The position numbers and the translations under genes were made by a program. A stretch of DNA of 64,000 nt, taken from Paenibacillus_E violae. Its GTDB lineage: Bacteria; Bacillota; Bacilli; Paenibacillales; NBRC-103111. Positions 1 through 11,400 of this stretch are shown here, in pieces. Location of the stretch: NCBI RefSeq assembly GCF_032461945.1, contig NZ_JAWCUD010000001.1, forward strand, positions 744,001-808,000, in the 5' to 3' direction. How positions within the stretch are numbered: position 1 is the first letter of the stretch; each line of letters starts with the position of its first letter. Under the pieces are notes generated by a model. It worked only from the letters and a program-made list of their open reading frames with translations. It searched no databases and had not been told where the DNA came from.

Positions 1-3000
1 GATATGAAATCATATGTCTCGAACGGTCCTTCAGGCCTTTATAATGCCAAATCCAATGTCGGATGGACAGGGGCAAAAGCTTTTACCTACTCCGGAACTC
101 ACTTGGTTAATGGCAGAGCTTATTCCTATAATAAAGTTTATGATGCCGATATCGCCGTGACGCCAAGTACCGAACTCTCCTATTACATTGCTCCTGAGTT
201 CACAGATAAAGCGCAGATGGATTACTCCAGCACTTACGCAGCGGTAGATCTCGCATTCTCAGATGGCACTTATCTGCATAATCTCGGTGCGCTCGATCAA
301 CACGGCGTTAAACTTAATCCTCAAGATCAAGGCAACTCCAAGACACTCTACAACAACCAATGGAACTTCAAAAAATCCAACATCGGGTCCGTAGCCGCCG
401 GAAAAACAATTAAACGCATTCTGGTTGCGTACGATAATCCAGCAGCGAAAACCGGTACAGGATTTAAAGGCACAATCGATGATATCAAAATTGTAGGGAA
501 TCCCGCTCCTGTAAATTACAGCCGGCTCTCCGATTATGCCAACATTCTTAGAGGTACACAGTCCAATGGAACGTTCTCCAGAGGAAATAATATTCCAGCC
601 GTTGCAGTTCCGCACGGATTTAATTTCTGGATACCGAAAACAAACGCAAGCTCAGACTGGGCTTATTATTACAATCAAAGCAATAACGCGAACAACTTAC
701 CTACGATTCAAGCGTTCGCATTAAGCCATGAGCCAAGCCCTTGGATGGGGGATCGGCAAACCTTCCATGTGATGCCATCCGACACGGTGGGAACGCCCAA
801 TATTAGCCGTACGACAAGGGCACTACCTTTCAAGCACGAGAACGAAATCGCGAAGCCGTACTATTATGGCGTGACTTTTGAGAACGGTCTCAAAACGGAA
901 TTCACGCCTACCGATCATGCAGCGATGTTCCGATTCACATTTGCTGGGGATTCGTCTAATCTGCTTTTTGACAACCAAAGCAATAGTGGCGGTATTACGC
1001 TGGATGCGGCTAACAATGCCATCTCCGGCTACTCCGATCAAAAAAGCGGCCTTTCCACAGGCGCAACGCGCATCTTCATCTATGCGACCTTCGATAAGCC
1101 GGTTACAGCAAGCGGCAAGTTGACGGGCAGTGGCGGTGGTGGAACCAATGTGCAGGCCTATTACAAATTCGACACCACGATAAATAAAGTGGTTACGATG
1201 AAGATCGCAACTTCTTTAATCAGCTTAGAGCAAGCCAAGAAAAACCTGGAGCTGGAAATCAGTCCTACGGATACTTTTGAAACGATTAAAGAAAAAGCTC
1301 AAACACAGTGGGATCAACAAATGGGCATCATTCAGGTTGAAGGTGCCACAGAAGATCAACTGATTACTTTATACTCCAACATGTACCGTTTATTCTTGTA
1401 TCCAAACTCAGCTTTTGAGAATGTGGGCACGAATGAAGCGCCGGTTTACAAACATGCGGATCAAACGCCGATTACATCATGTTCGACAAGTACGGCAACC
1501 ACATCATGCGCCAAAATTAACGATGGCAAAATTTATGTTAACAACGGTTTCTGGGATACGTACCGTACGGCATGGCCGGCCTATTCTTTGCTAACACCAT
1601 CTAAGGCTGGCGAATTTATTGACGGCTTCGTTCAGCACTATCGGGATGGCGGTTGGATTTCCAGATGGTCCTCTCCTGGTTATGCCAACTTGATGGTAGG
1701 AACAAGCGCGAATGTTGCTTTTGCGGATGCGTATTTAAAAGGTGTTACGAACTTCGACGTTCAAAGCTTCTATCAGTCTGCGTTGAAAGATGCTGCCGTC
1801 ACTCCGCCAAATGCCAATGTAGGCAGAAAAGGGATGGCTACCTCCGTTTTCGACGGCTATACGAATACGGATACAGGTGAAGGTTTGGCATGGGCTGTGG
1901 ATGGCTATATCAATGATTTTGGTATTGCCAACCTGGCTGATGCACTCGCAAAGAAAAATGACACCAGCGATGCTTATAACGCTCATTACAAAGATGACCA
2001 ACAATATTACATTAATCGGGCACAAAATTATGTTAACATGTTTAATCCTGATTTAGGATTCTTCAATGGCCGAACGGCAAGTGGTGCCTGGAGATCTTCA
2101 CAAGCCAATTTCGATCCTAGAAATTGGGGCAGCGATTACACAGAAACGAATGCGTGGAACATGGCATTCCATGCTCCGCAGGATGGCCAAGGATTGGCCA
2201 ATTTGTACGGCGGTAGAGCGAAGTTGGCCGAAAAACTTGATCAATTCTTCAGCATACCGGAACCTGCTTCCAGCTCCAATGCCGGTTCATACGGTGGTGT
2301 CATCCATGAAATGACGGAAGCTAGGGACGTAAGAATGGGGCAGTACGGACACAGCAACCAGCCGTCTCACCATATTATCTACATGTATGATTATGCAGGG
2401 CAGCCTTGGAAGACACAGGAGAAAGTTCGTGAAGCTTTAGACCGTTTGTATCTTGGAAGCCAAATTGGCCAAGGTTATGCGGGTGATGAGGATAATGGTG
2501 AAATGTCTGCTTGGTATATTTTCGGAGCATTAGGTTTCTATCCGCTCAAAATGGGCAGCCCGGAATATGCGGTCGGCGCTCCATTGTTCAAAAAAGCGAC
2601 GATCCAACTTGATAATGGCAAAAAACTCGTTGTTAATGCACCGAATAACAGCAAAGAAAATAAATACGTTCAAAGCTTGAAAGTGAATGGCGAAGCCTAT
2701 ACGCAAACATCGCTGCCGCATGCGGTACTTGCAGCCGGAGCTACGCTGGACTTTGACATGGGATCAACGCCTTCTACATGGGGAAGCGGCGAAAATGACG
2801 TTCCGTCATCCATTACTCAAGGGTCTGCCGTTCCTGCTCCATTAAAAGACATGACAGATAAATTGGTTGCTCAAGGGTTTGCTAAAGTAACCGACAGTAC
2901 GAACAGCTCCACAATCGGCAACTTGTTTGATAACAGTTCGAATACCCGAGTTACGTTAAACAGCGCGAAGCCATGGATTCAATATCAATTCCTCGGCTCG

Positions 3001-5223
3001 AAAAAGCAGGCGGCTATGTATACATTGACTTCGGGCAATACAGACGGCGATGCGAAAAGCTGGATGCTGAAGGGCTCCAATGATGGTCAGAATTGGACAA
3101 TATTGGATCAAAGAACGAATGAAACTTTCGCATGGCGTTCGTATACCCGACCATTTACCATTCAGACTCCGGGTAAATATGAATTCTACCGATTAGAAGT
3201 TACAGAAAATTCGGGAACCGCCACCACTTCATTTGCGGAAATTGAGCTCCTGGGCTACCCGACTCCTCCTGTAAACGATGAAACAGCGGTAGCGGAAACC
3301 GTTAAAGGCCTGGATTTAGGAAATACCAGTGCTGTGACAAAGAAGCTAACCTTGCCTACTGGCAACTTTGAATTTGGCACTACGATTACATGGGTAAGCT
3401 CAAATCCAGCGGTTGTTTCTAACGAAGGTAAAATTATAAAACGTCCTGACTTTGGGCAGCCGGATGTGAGCTTAACGTTAACCGCATCGGTGAATAAAGG
3501 CAGCGTGAGCGCTACGAAGGTCATTACGATCACGGTGCTTGCTCTCAATGAAACGGATCTAAGCTATGAAGCCGGCGTTGATTTCAAAACGGGGCTTGAG
3601 GCCGGAGATATCATGCCGACTTGGGAAAACCGTACGATCGAATCGAAGAACATCGGCGAATTCTGCTGTGGAATCGGCGGTGTTGAAACGAAGGTTGGTA
3701 CACCTGGACGAAATAACAGCACAAGTGCGATCTTGTATTCCGGTAATGCGACCAATGCTGTAGAGAACTATGCTTATAATCAAATGTTTGACGCTGATTT
3801 TGACATTAAACCTTCTACAGTGCTTTCTTACTGGATAAATCCGGAAGGCAGCGCAGGAACCGTACTGCCTGGTAATGTGAGAACAACAAGCCAAAATTAC
3901 GCGGTTGACTTGCTGTTCACCGATGGAACGTATCTGCACAATTTGAGTGCCGTCGATCAAAACGGTGTCGGTCTTAATCCGCTGGCACAAGGAAATGGCG
4001 GTAAACTTGTTTCCGATCAATGGAATTTTGTGACATCGAATATCGGAGCTGTGGCTGCTGGGAAAAGGGTAGATAAAATACTTATTTCCTTTAATGCTAC
4101 AGGGAAAACCGGATATTCACGCGGGTATTTCGATGATATTTCCATTGAACACGGCAAGAGCGAAGCAACGGCGTTCTTAAGCGGCAGCTCCGTCGTTTCA
4201 GCCGGTCAAACGTTTAATTTGACGTATGGATTAGGCGGAGTGACACAAAGCGTGTATGGCCAAGATTTTACGATTACGTATAATTCGGATATTTTTGAAT
4301 TGCTTTCCGCCAAATCGGCGAAGGAAAAAGATTTCGTGATCGTGGACGAGAAAAAAGCTCCTGGTCAAAGCCGATACCTTGCCGTTCATGTTGGCCCAAG
4401 TGCTTCCCAGCCAAACGGTGCCCTGCTGTCGCTTCAATTCAAAGCGAAGACATCGGAAATTGGCGCAGCCGGCACCGTCGCGGTTTCCCAACTTGTGATT
4501 GCCGATGGAGAAGGGAAAGAGACCGAAATGCCTGGCGTTTCGAAACTGATCAGCATTAAAGCGGTGGATAAAACAGCGCTGAACAGCCTGATTACAGAGG
4601 CGCAAGCGGTACACGATGCAGCTGTGGAAGGAACCAAATACGGTCAATACCCGGTAGGTTCCAAAGCAATTCTACAAGCGGCTATCGATACGGCTAAGGC
4701 AGTAGCAGCGAAACTGCAGGCTACACAGGATGAAGTAGACCTGGCAAGAACTCAGCTGAATGCAGCTTTGCAAACGTTCAAAAACGCAATCAACAGCACA
4801 GTGGATAAAGCGGCACTGAATACCTTGATTGCAGAAGCACAATCCACGCATGATGCAGCCGTAGAAGGCACCAAAACCGGCGAGTATCCTGCAGGCGCTA
4901 AAGCACTTCTGCAAGCGGCCATTAACGCAGCCAGCCAGATCGCTAGTGACGCAGCGGCTACGCAATCTCAAGTAGATCAAGCTGTGACCGAACTGAACTC
5001 GGCTCTGCAAGGCTTCCTTGCATCGGTGAATACACGCGTACCTGAGGATATGAATGGTGACGATAAGTTTACCATTGGTGACTTGGCTATTGTGGCTGCT
5101 TATTATGGTAAAACTGATCAGGATGCTAATTGGAACCTGTACAAAAAAGCAGATTTGAATAACGATAAAAGAATTGATGTCGCTGACCTTGCGATCATTG
5201 CAAGTAAAATTTTGAATCAATAA
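1..5223 (+). CDS. Secreted GH92 alpha-mannosidase with F5/8C, Ig-like, cohesin-like, FIVAR and dockerin modules (5' partial)
   Basis: The frame is open from the first base, and the N-terminal module lacks the beginning seen in its paralogous copies, so the true start and signal peptide lie upstream of the window. Visible order, numbered from the ATG at position 4: a jelly-roll-like module (1-165), the GH92 catalytic region (about 173-930, with the conserved AGQPWKTQ and GDEDNGEMSAWY stretches), an F5/8 type C carbohydrate-binding module (943-1085), one atrophied Ig-like repeat (1093-1180), a second jelly-roll-like module (1186-1384), a cohesin-like domain (1389-1520), two FIVAR repeats (1522-1680) and a type I dockerin with two Ca-binding DxNxD-type loops (1680-1739). 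GH92 enzymes are calcium-dependent exo-alpha-mannosidases acting on N-glycan or yeast-mannan type substrates. Cohesin and dockerin in one chain suggest assembly with the third gene of the cluster. Exact linkage specificity cannot be read from sequence. Confidence 0.9.
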   Translation, partial: DMKSYVSNGPSGLYNAKSNVGWTGAKAFTYSGTHLVNGRAYSYNKVYDADIAVTPSTELSYYIAPEFTDKAQMDYSSTYAAVDLAFSDGTYLHNLGALDQHGVKLNPQDQGNSKTLYNNQWNFKKSNIGSVAAGKTIKRILVAYDNPAAKTGTGFKGTIDDIKIVGNPAPVNYSRLSDYANILRGTQSNGTFSRGNNIPAVAVPHGFNFWIPKTNASSDWAYYYNQSNNANNLPTIQAFALSHEPSPWMGDRQTFHVMPSDTVGTPNISRTTRALPFKHENEIAKPYYYGVTFENGLKTEFTPTDHAAMFRFTFAGDSSNLLFDNQSNSGGITLDAANNAISGYSDQKSGLSTGATRIFIYATFDKPVTASGKLTGSGGGGTNVQAYYKFDTTINKVVTMKIATSLISLEQAKKNLELEISPTDTFETIKEKAQTQWDQQMGIIQVEGATEDQLITLYSNMYRLFLYPNSAFENVGTNEAPVYKHADQTPITSCSTSTATTSCAKINDGKIYVNNGFWDTYRTAWPAYSLLTPSKAGEFIDGFVQHYRDGGWISRWSSPGYANLMVGTSANVAFADAYLKGVTNFDVQSFYQSALKDAAVTPPNANVGRKGMATSVFDGYTNTDTGEGLAWAVDGYINDFGIANLADALAKKNDTSDAYNAHYKDDQQYYINRAQNYVNMFNPDLGFFNGRTASGAWRSSQANFDPRNWGSDYTETNAWNMAFHAPQDGQGLANLYGGRAKLAEKLDQFFSIPEPASSSNAGSYGGVIHEMTEARDVRMGQYGHSNQPSHHIIYMYDYAGQPWKTQEKVREALDRLYLGSQIGQGYAGDEDNGEMSAWYIFGALGFYPLKMGSPEYAVGAPLFKKATIQLDNGKKLVVNAPNNSKENKYVQSLKVNGEAYTQTSLPHAVLAAGATLDFDMGSTPSTWGSGENDVPSSITQGSAVPAPLKDMTDKLVAQGFAKVTDSTNSSTIGNLFDNSSNTRVTLNSAKPWIQYQFLGSKKQAAMYTLTSGNTDGDAKSWMLKGSNDGQNWTILDQRTNETFAWRSYTRPFTIQTPGKYEFYRLEVTENSGTATTSFAEIELLGYPTPPVNDETAVAETVKGLDLGNTSAVTKKLTLPTGNFEFGTTITWVSSNPAVVSNEGKIIKRPDFGQPDVSLTLTASVNKGSVSATKVITITVLALNETDLSYEAGVDFKTGLEAGDIMPTWENRTIESKNIGEFCCGIGGVETKVGTPGRNNSTSAILYSGNATNAVENYAYNQMFDADFDIKPSTVLSYWINPEGSAGTVLPGNVRTTSQNYAVDLLFTDGTYLHNLSAVDQNGVGLNPLAQGNGGKLVSDQWNFVTSNIGAVAAGKRVDKILISFNATGKTGYSRGYFDDISIEHGKSEATAFLSGSSVVSAGQTFNLTYGLGGVTQSVYGQDFTITYNSDIFELLSAKSAKEKDFVIVDEKKAPGQSRYLAVHVGPSASQPNGALLSLQFKAKTSEIGAAGTVAVSQLVIADGEGKETEMPGVSKLISIKAVDKTALNSLITEAQAVHDAAVEGTKYGQYPVGSKAILQAAIDTAKAVAAKLQATQDEVDLARTQLNAALQTFKNAINSTVDKAALNTLIAEAQSTHDAAVEGTKTGEYPAGAKALLQAAINAASQIASDAAATQSQVDQAVTELNSALQGFLASVNTRVPEDMNGDDKFTIGDLAIVAAYYGKTDQDANWNLYKKADLNNDKRIDVADLAIIASKILNQ

Positions 5224-5229
5224 CAAGAT

Positions 5230-5272
5230 ATCGGGAGGATGGCAGGCGGTAACGTCTTCCTCCCGATTTTTC
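5230..5272 (+). terminator. Intrinsic terminator between the two GH92 genes
   Basis: A perfect 10-bp stem, ATCGGGAGGA at 5230-5239 and TCCTCCCGAT at 5258-5267, is followed by a T-run. It lies only 77 bp upstream of the next GH92 gene, so it may act as a partial terminator that lowers downstream expression rather than separating the units completely. Confidence 0.75.
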
Positions 5273-5300
5273 TCATGGAAAAAAAGTGGAGGTGAACGCG

Positions 5301-8300
5301 ATGAATAGAAAGACCTTCAGGAAATCGTGCAGTCTTTTACTTAGTTTTGTGCTGTTGTGGAGTATGTTGTTCATCACACCGGCATTTGAACATTCAGCAG
5401 AAGCTGCGGCACCAAGCTTTCATGCAGGGTTCGAAAGCACTGAGGCTGTTCAGCCAAACTGGGAAGATGAAACCGAAGCGAGCCATCATGTGAGCCAAGC
5501 GGAATCCAAAATTTCCAGCGAAATGCGCCAATCCGGTAAAAAAGCGTTGCTTTACGCGGGGAAAACTTCCGATACAAGTGCAGCTTATGCTTACAATAAA
5601 GTGTTCGAAGTGAACATTCCTGTTAAATCCAATACCACTTTATCTTATTGGATTTATCCGCAAAGCCATACTACGCTAGGCGGGACTGATTTGAATCATG
5701 GTAAAAACAGCACCTATGTCGCTGTAGATCTTGCTTTTGAAGATGGAACCTATCTGCACAGTTACCAAGCTGTTGACCAGCACGGGGTTGTCATGAGTCC
5801 CGAAGAACAAGGCAAAGGCAATCAATTGGCTGTAGACATATGGAATTTTATTACTTCAAATGTGGGTTCGGCTGCAGCGGGGAAAACGATTAAGCGCATC
5901 CTCATTTCATACGAACAAAGCGGCGGAAACGCAGGGACATACCGAGGATTTATCGATGACATTCAAATTAGAAATTCTGAATTTGATCCGTCGGCCTACG
6001 CCAATCCGTTATTAGGCTCACAGAACAATAAGCTTGATATTGTCGGTTTCGGTGGCAATAGGGGAAATACGTTCCCGGGTGCCGTCGTGCCTTTCGGTAT
6101 GATCCAATGGAGTCCGGATACCGGTTACAACGACCTTGGGTCCGGTAAATCACCTTTGGGCTCGGGATATGATTACGATCGTAAATCCATTGCAGGGTTC
6201 AGTTTGACGCATATTGACGGACCCGGCTGCGATATTGCGCAGGACATCCCCTTTCTACCAGTCGTAGGCAAAATGGGGAAATCCCCGGCAACGCATTTCG
6301 AAGATTATGCTTCACCTTTTCAACGCGAAAATGAAATTGCGATCCCTGGCTACTATAGTGTCTTGTTGGATAAATACAACATTAAATCGGAATTTACAGC
6401 AACGGAGAGAACGAGCATCGGCAGATTTACTTACCCTGCTTCTACACAGGCGATGATGCTGATTAATACGGGCATTAACGCCACGGGTGTTAGGGACGCC
6501 AACATCCAAATTGACAAGAATAGCAGCATGGTGACTGGGTATGTGAATGCCGGCGGATTCTGCGGTACCAAAGGAAGCGGTACATTAGCTGAAAATACGA
6601 ACAACTACACCGTTTATTTTGCGGCAGAGTTCAGTCAGCCGTTCACAGAGGTCGGCACGTATAAAGGCTCTCAAATTACGAAAGACAGCCAATCTGCACA
6701 ATCGGAAATTCCGAACAATCGGAAGGTTGGCGGTTATGTCAGGTTTGATACATCTAACCAAAAAGAGGTTTATGTCAAGGTTGCAATTTCCTATACCGAT
6801 ATGGAGCATGCCAAACTGAATTTAAAAACGGAGAACCCTGGCTGGAACTTCGAATCCGTCAAACAAACGGCGCAGGCCAAATGGAAAACGGCGCTCAGTA
6901 AAATTCAGGTCACTGGCGGGACCGAGAAACATAAGCGGATGCTATACTCCTTCTTATATCATTCCTTGATCCACCCGAATGTGTTCAGCGATGTGAACGG
7001 CGATTATAGAGGTTTCGATCAAAAAATATATAATACCGGGGGCAAATATACCCATTATTCGACTTTTTCCGGATGGGACGTATATCGCACACAGATGCAG
7101 CTCATAGGGCTTCTGTTCCCGGATATAGGCTCAGATATCGCGCAATCCTTCGTTGATGATGCCAAGAGCAGAAGCGGGTTTTTACCGAAATGGAGTATTG
7201 CCAATTCCGAAACGAATGTGATGAATGGCGATCCCGCTTCGATTACGATCTCCAACATGTATGCGTTCGGTGCCAGAAACTTTGATTTACAAGAAGCTTT
7301 GAAAGTGATGAACTTTCATGCATCGACACCATCCAGTTTGAATGGACGGTTTAATTTGGCCGACTATTTGCAGCTGGGCTACATTCCGATCGAAAGAGGC
7401 GGTTGGGTAACCGGTTATATCCCGGAATATAACAATGCGGACTTTGCAATCGCTCAGTTTGCCAAAGCGCTTGGGGATGAAGGGAAATACAATAAGTATT
7501 TGACCCGCTCGCAGAGCTGGAGGCTTTCGTTCAAAGATGGCTATATTCAACCGCGCCTGGCAAACGGAAATTTCGAGAGCACCTTTGATCCGGCTAGTGA
7601 GCATGGCTTCCAAGAGGCAAACTCCGCTCAGTATACGTGGGTGCTTCCTTTTGACTACAAGGGATTATTCGAGAAGATGGGTGGTTTGGAAGCAGCAAGA
7701 GCAAGACTTGATTTCTTCTTCCAAAAATTGAATGCAGGATCGACGGAGCCGTATTCCTTCTTGGGTAATCAACCGAGTTACGGCATTCCGTGGGCCTACA
7801 ACTTTGCCGGGCAGCCATGGAAAACCCAGGAAATCGTACGCAAAGGCATGCTAGAGCTGTTCCATGATGGACCTGCTGGTCTGATCGGCAACAATGATTT
7901 GGGAGCGGGCTCTGCGTGGTTTGTTCTGGCAGCACTTGGTCTGTACCCGTCGATTCCGGGTATCGGTGGCTTCTCGATGCACGCGCCACTATTCGAGGAA
8001 ACGATTATTCAATTAAACGACTGCAAACAAATCCGGTTAATCGGTAATCATGCTTCGGAAGAAGCGAAATATATTCAGGACTTAAAGCTGAATGGCCACA
8101 GTTATGACAGTACCTGGCTGCCATATGAGTACTTGAAGGATGGGGCGGTTCTTGATTTTACGCTGGGCACAACGCCTAATACAAGCTGGGCAACGACTCC
8201 TCCGGATCCGTTGGCAACGCCTTCCAAAGGGGAATTCGCCTCTCAAGTCGCAATTGCATGCAGCAACTACACGCCAATGCAGGATAGCGCTCAAAAGGCG

Positions 8301-8468
8301 CCGGATGCGAACAATTCGGATGGTGCACAGCCATTAGTTGCCGTGATGAATACAAAAGAGGCGGCAGCTTCTGAAGCACCGGCTGGATTCAGCAGTGAGG
8401 CTAAGCCGTGGAGGCTTGTCCAATTGCCAAACTCAAACGCCAGGTACAAGGAGGTTAATGGAAGATGA
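5301..8468 (+). CDS. Secreted GH92 alpha-mannosidase, no dockerin
   Basis: The start is placed at the ATG at 5301, because the upstream in-frame GTG at 5286 lies inside the Shine-Dalgarno sequence (GGAGGTG, 7 nt before the ATG). The protein has a signal peptide (about 1-36, with a basic start, hydrophobic core and an AEA-AA cleavage region), one jelly-roll-like module (about 40-225) like those in the flanking genes, then a full GH92 domain (about 230-960). GH92 hallmarks visible are AQYTWVLPFD, GNQPSYGIPW, FAGQPWKTQE and GNNDLGAGSAWF. It probably releases mannose from alpha-mannosides outside the cell. Unlike its neighbours it has no CBM, Ig, cohesin, FIVAR or dockerin parts and ends in a short low-complexity tail, so it should act as a free enzyme. 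It overlaps the next gene by 4 bases (ATGA), which points to translational coupling. Confidence 0.9.
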   Translation: MNRKTFRKSCSLLLSFVLLWSMLFITPAFEHSAEAAAPSFHAGFESTEAVQPNWEDETEASHHVSQAESKISSEMRQSGKKALLYAGKTSDTSAAYAYNKVFEVNIPVKSNTTLSYWIYPQSHTTLGGTDLNHGKNSTYVAVDLAFEDGTYLHSYQAVDQHGVVMSPEEQGKGNQLAVDIWNFITSNVGSAAAGKTIKRILISYEQSGGNAGTYRGFIDDIQIRNSEFDPSAYANPLLGSQNNKLDIVGFGGNRGNTFPGAVVPFGMIQWSPDTGYNDLGSGKSPLGSGYDYDRKSIAGFSLTHIDGPGCDIAQDIPFLPVVGKMGKSPATHFEDYASPFQRENEIAIPGYYSVLLDKYNIKSEFTATERTSIGRFTYPASTQAMMLINTGINATGVRDANIQIDKNSSMVTGYVNAGGFCGTKGSGTLAENTNNYTVYFAAEFSQPFTEVGTYKGSQITKDSQSAQSEIPNNRKVGGYVRFDTSNQKEVYVKVAISYTDMEHAKLNLKTENPGWNFESVKQTAQAKWKTALSKIQVTGGTEKHKRMLYSFLYHSLIHPNVFSDVNGDYRGFDQKIYNTGGKYTHYSTFSGWDVYRTQMQLIGLLFPDIGSDIAQSFVDDAKSRSGFLPKWSIANSETNVMNGDPASITISNMYAFGARNFDLQEALKVMNFHASTPSSLNGRFNLADYLQLGYIPIERGGWVTGYIPEYNNADFAIAQFAKALGDEGKYNKYLTRSQSWRLSFKDGYIQPRLANGNFESTFDPASEHGFQEANSAQYTWVLPFDYKGLFEKMGGLEAARARLDFFFQKLNAGSTEPYSFLGNQPSYGIPWAYNFAGQPWKTQEIVRKGMLELFHDGPAGLIGNNDLGAGSAWFVLAALGLYPSIPGIGGFSMHAPLFEETIIQLNDCKQIRLIGNHASEEAKYIQDLKLNGHSYDSTWLPYEYLKDGAVLDFTLGTTPNTSWATTPPDPLATPSKGEFASQVAIACSNYTPMQDSAQKAPDANNSDGAQPLVAVMNTKEAAASEAPAGFSSEAKPWRLVQLPNSNARYKEVNGR

Positions 8469-11400
8469 TGAGACAGCTCTTAGGTCGTTGGCATGTTCTT
8501 ATTTGCAGCCTGCTGATGTTCTGCCTGCTTCCGAATCTAACCGTTCAAGCGGCTCCTGGGGATTTGATCAATGTCGCTATCGCGGGCAATATGACTGTTA
8601 AGTTCAGCAAAGAAAACCAGCCTAATGAAACCGCTGTGAAATTGTTCGATAATAATGCCAACACGAAGTGGCTGGGGGCACAAACAACGAATGTTTGGGT
8701 GCAAGTCCAATTCAATTATGGGGATACCCAAGCCGTTAAAAAATATGCCATGGTGTCTGCCAACGATGCAGCGACAAGGGACCCGAAAAACTGGCGAATC
8801 GAGGGTTCGAATGATGGGTTGAATTGGAACGTGCTGGATGAGCAAAGCAATCAGTCTTTCAGTGCACGTTTTCAAACGAAAGAATATACGATTGCTGCCG
8901 ACAAAGTGAAGGAGTACGGCTATTACCGGTTGTTCATTTTGAATAACAACGGGGAGTCGACGAATACGCAATTAGCGGACTGGAAATTGTATGCAACGGA
9001 ACTTGATGACAATACTTCTGTAGCGTCAGCAGTCGCAGCACTTGATCTAGGAGATACGACGGCTTTAACGAAAGGAGTCATCCTTCCATCAACGTTCAGG
9101 AAAGGCACAACCATCACGTGGGAAAGTTCGAATCCTGGCGTACTTAGCAACACGGGCAAAATCGTGAAACGTCCGGACCTCGGCCAGCCGAATGCACAGC
9201 TCACCTTGACAGCAACGGTGAAGAAAGGTTCTGCATCGCAAATCAAGCAGTTTTCTGTGAATGTATTGGCGATGCGAGAGGCCGATTATCAATATGAAGC
9301 GGGAATTGATTTCGATTCAGGGTTTGAAGCGGAGGATCTCGCTCCTACGGATACGACGGGTCCGGCTAACACGTACAGGATCTTGTCGTTGACGAAAAAT
9401 GTAGGGGAATTTTGCTGCGGGATCGGCGGAATGGAGTCTAAAAAAGGCACTGGGGCGCACAATGGCGCGGCTGCTCTCCAATTTTCCGGAAACGCTCTAG
9501 ATGCTAATCAATCCTACGCTTACAACCAAATCTTTGATACGGAGATTCCGGTTAAGGCTTCGACAACCTTGTCTTATTGGCTGTTTCCTGAGAAGGAATC
9601 CGATGTTCTGTCGACTTTGACAAGAACAACAAGTAAGTATGTCGCACTTGATATTTTGTTTACCGATGGTACTTACCTGCATGACTTGGGCGCCAAAGAT
9701 CAGAACGGCGTTGTCCTGCATCCGAATGCGCAAGGGAAAGGTGGCTTCGTTCTGGAAGATCAATGGAATTTGATCACGACCAACCTTGGAGAAGTGGCGA
9801 ATGGGAAAGTCATCGATAAAATTTTGTTCGCTTTTGATTCCAGCGGGACGGTATCAGGTTTTTTCCGCGGCTCAGTCGATGACATCACCATTGATCACAA
9901 TTCGACGGTTGGCGAAAAGGATACCCTCGCAGTGAATGCCGCGAAAGCTGCACTTAGCTTAGGCGATACATCCGGCGTATCCCATGATTTGAATTTGCCA
10001 GTGGCAGGCGAACAACAAACAAGAATCACCTGGGAGAGCTCAAATCCGCTTGTCATGAGCGATTCCGGGCATATTGTGACCAGACCCATTCAAGGGGAGC
10101 CGAGCGCGGAGTTGAAGCTGACGGCTACAATTATCAAGGGTGATTCGATCGCGACGAAGGCTTTTCAAATCACAGTGCTTCCCATGGACGATGCTGAAGC
10201 GGTTGATTTGGATAAAACCGCATTGCAATTGGGAAATACGAGCGCGGTTGCTGACCATTTGATGCTGGTGACAAAAGGTAAATATCGATCGACGATTGCG
10301 TGGCACTCATCGAATCCTGCTGTGATTGACGATGCCGGGCATGTGTCACGACCAGACGCGGGTCAACCCAACGCAGAGGTGACCTTAACGGCTACAATCA
10401 CGAGCGGAGGCGTATCGGCAGACAAATCTTTTATCTTAACGGTAGTTGCCCGAGGAGATAAAGGAGATTTGGCCGCAGACAAGGCCGAGCTTGAGCTTAT
10501 CAGCAGCAATACGGTGACAGGCAATGTGTATTTGCCAAGTGTTGGGCGATTTGGTTCCAAGATTAACTGGGCAAGCACTAATCCAGATGCTCTTAGTGCA
10601 ACAGGGCAAGTTCATCGTCCAGGTGTCGGGCAGCCGGATGCGAGTGTTATGCTGACAGCTACATTGAGCAAGGGGGCAGATGCCGAAACGAAAGCATTCT
10701 CCTTAACCGTTAAGGCAATGAGTGCTGACGAGGAAAGTGTGCTATCAGCTGCAGCAGCGCTTGATTTGGGGAATACGCGATCTGTCGTGAACAATTTGCT
10801 CTTGCCGATTAGCGTGACCGGTTCGCCAGAAGTGGTGATTACGTGGTCTAGCTCAGATCCGGGAGTGATCGATTTCCATGGCCAGATCGTGCGGCCTTGC
10901 TACGGTGATCCGAATGTAACGGCTGTGCTGACCGCCAGGATTAGCAGAGGTACTTCAAGCATCACGAAAACCTTTAACATCACGGTTACTGCCCTTGGCG
11001 AGGTCGAAGTGCCATTAAATGACGATGCAGCCCTAAACAGCATCACATTAAATGGGGAGCGGATGGCCGGTTTTGATCAAGACAAAGTAGCCTACACCGT
11101 GGAACTGCCGGAAGGCGAAGTCCAAGCACCGACAGTTGCAGCAACAACGGCAGATTCGAATGCAACGCTGCTCATCACTCAGGCTGACAAACTGCCGGGT
11201 CAAGCGACAATTGTAGTTACCGCAGAAGACCGCTCCACACAGAAGACGTATACGATTGATTTTAAAATAAAAGAAAGTCCTGCCGGAAACATCGCCTATT
11301 TATTCGGTGCGGATCAAGTAAGCTCCGGTGCTACTTTCGATCTTACTTATGATTTGCACAGCGTGAGTCAAAACGTCTATGCACATGATTTGATCTTCAC

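Noticed and set aside
5286..5300. GTG start for the second GH92 gene
   Set aside because: The GTG lies within the Shine-Dalgarno sequence of the ATG at 5301, which gives a normal signal peptide.
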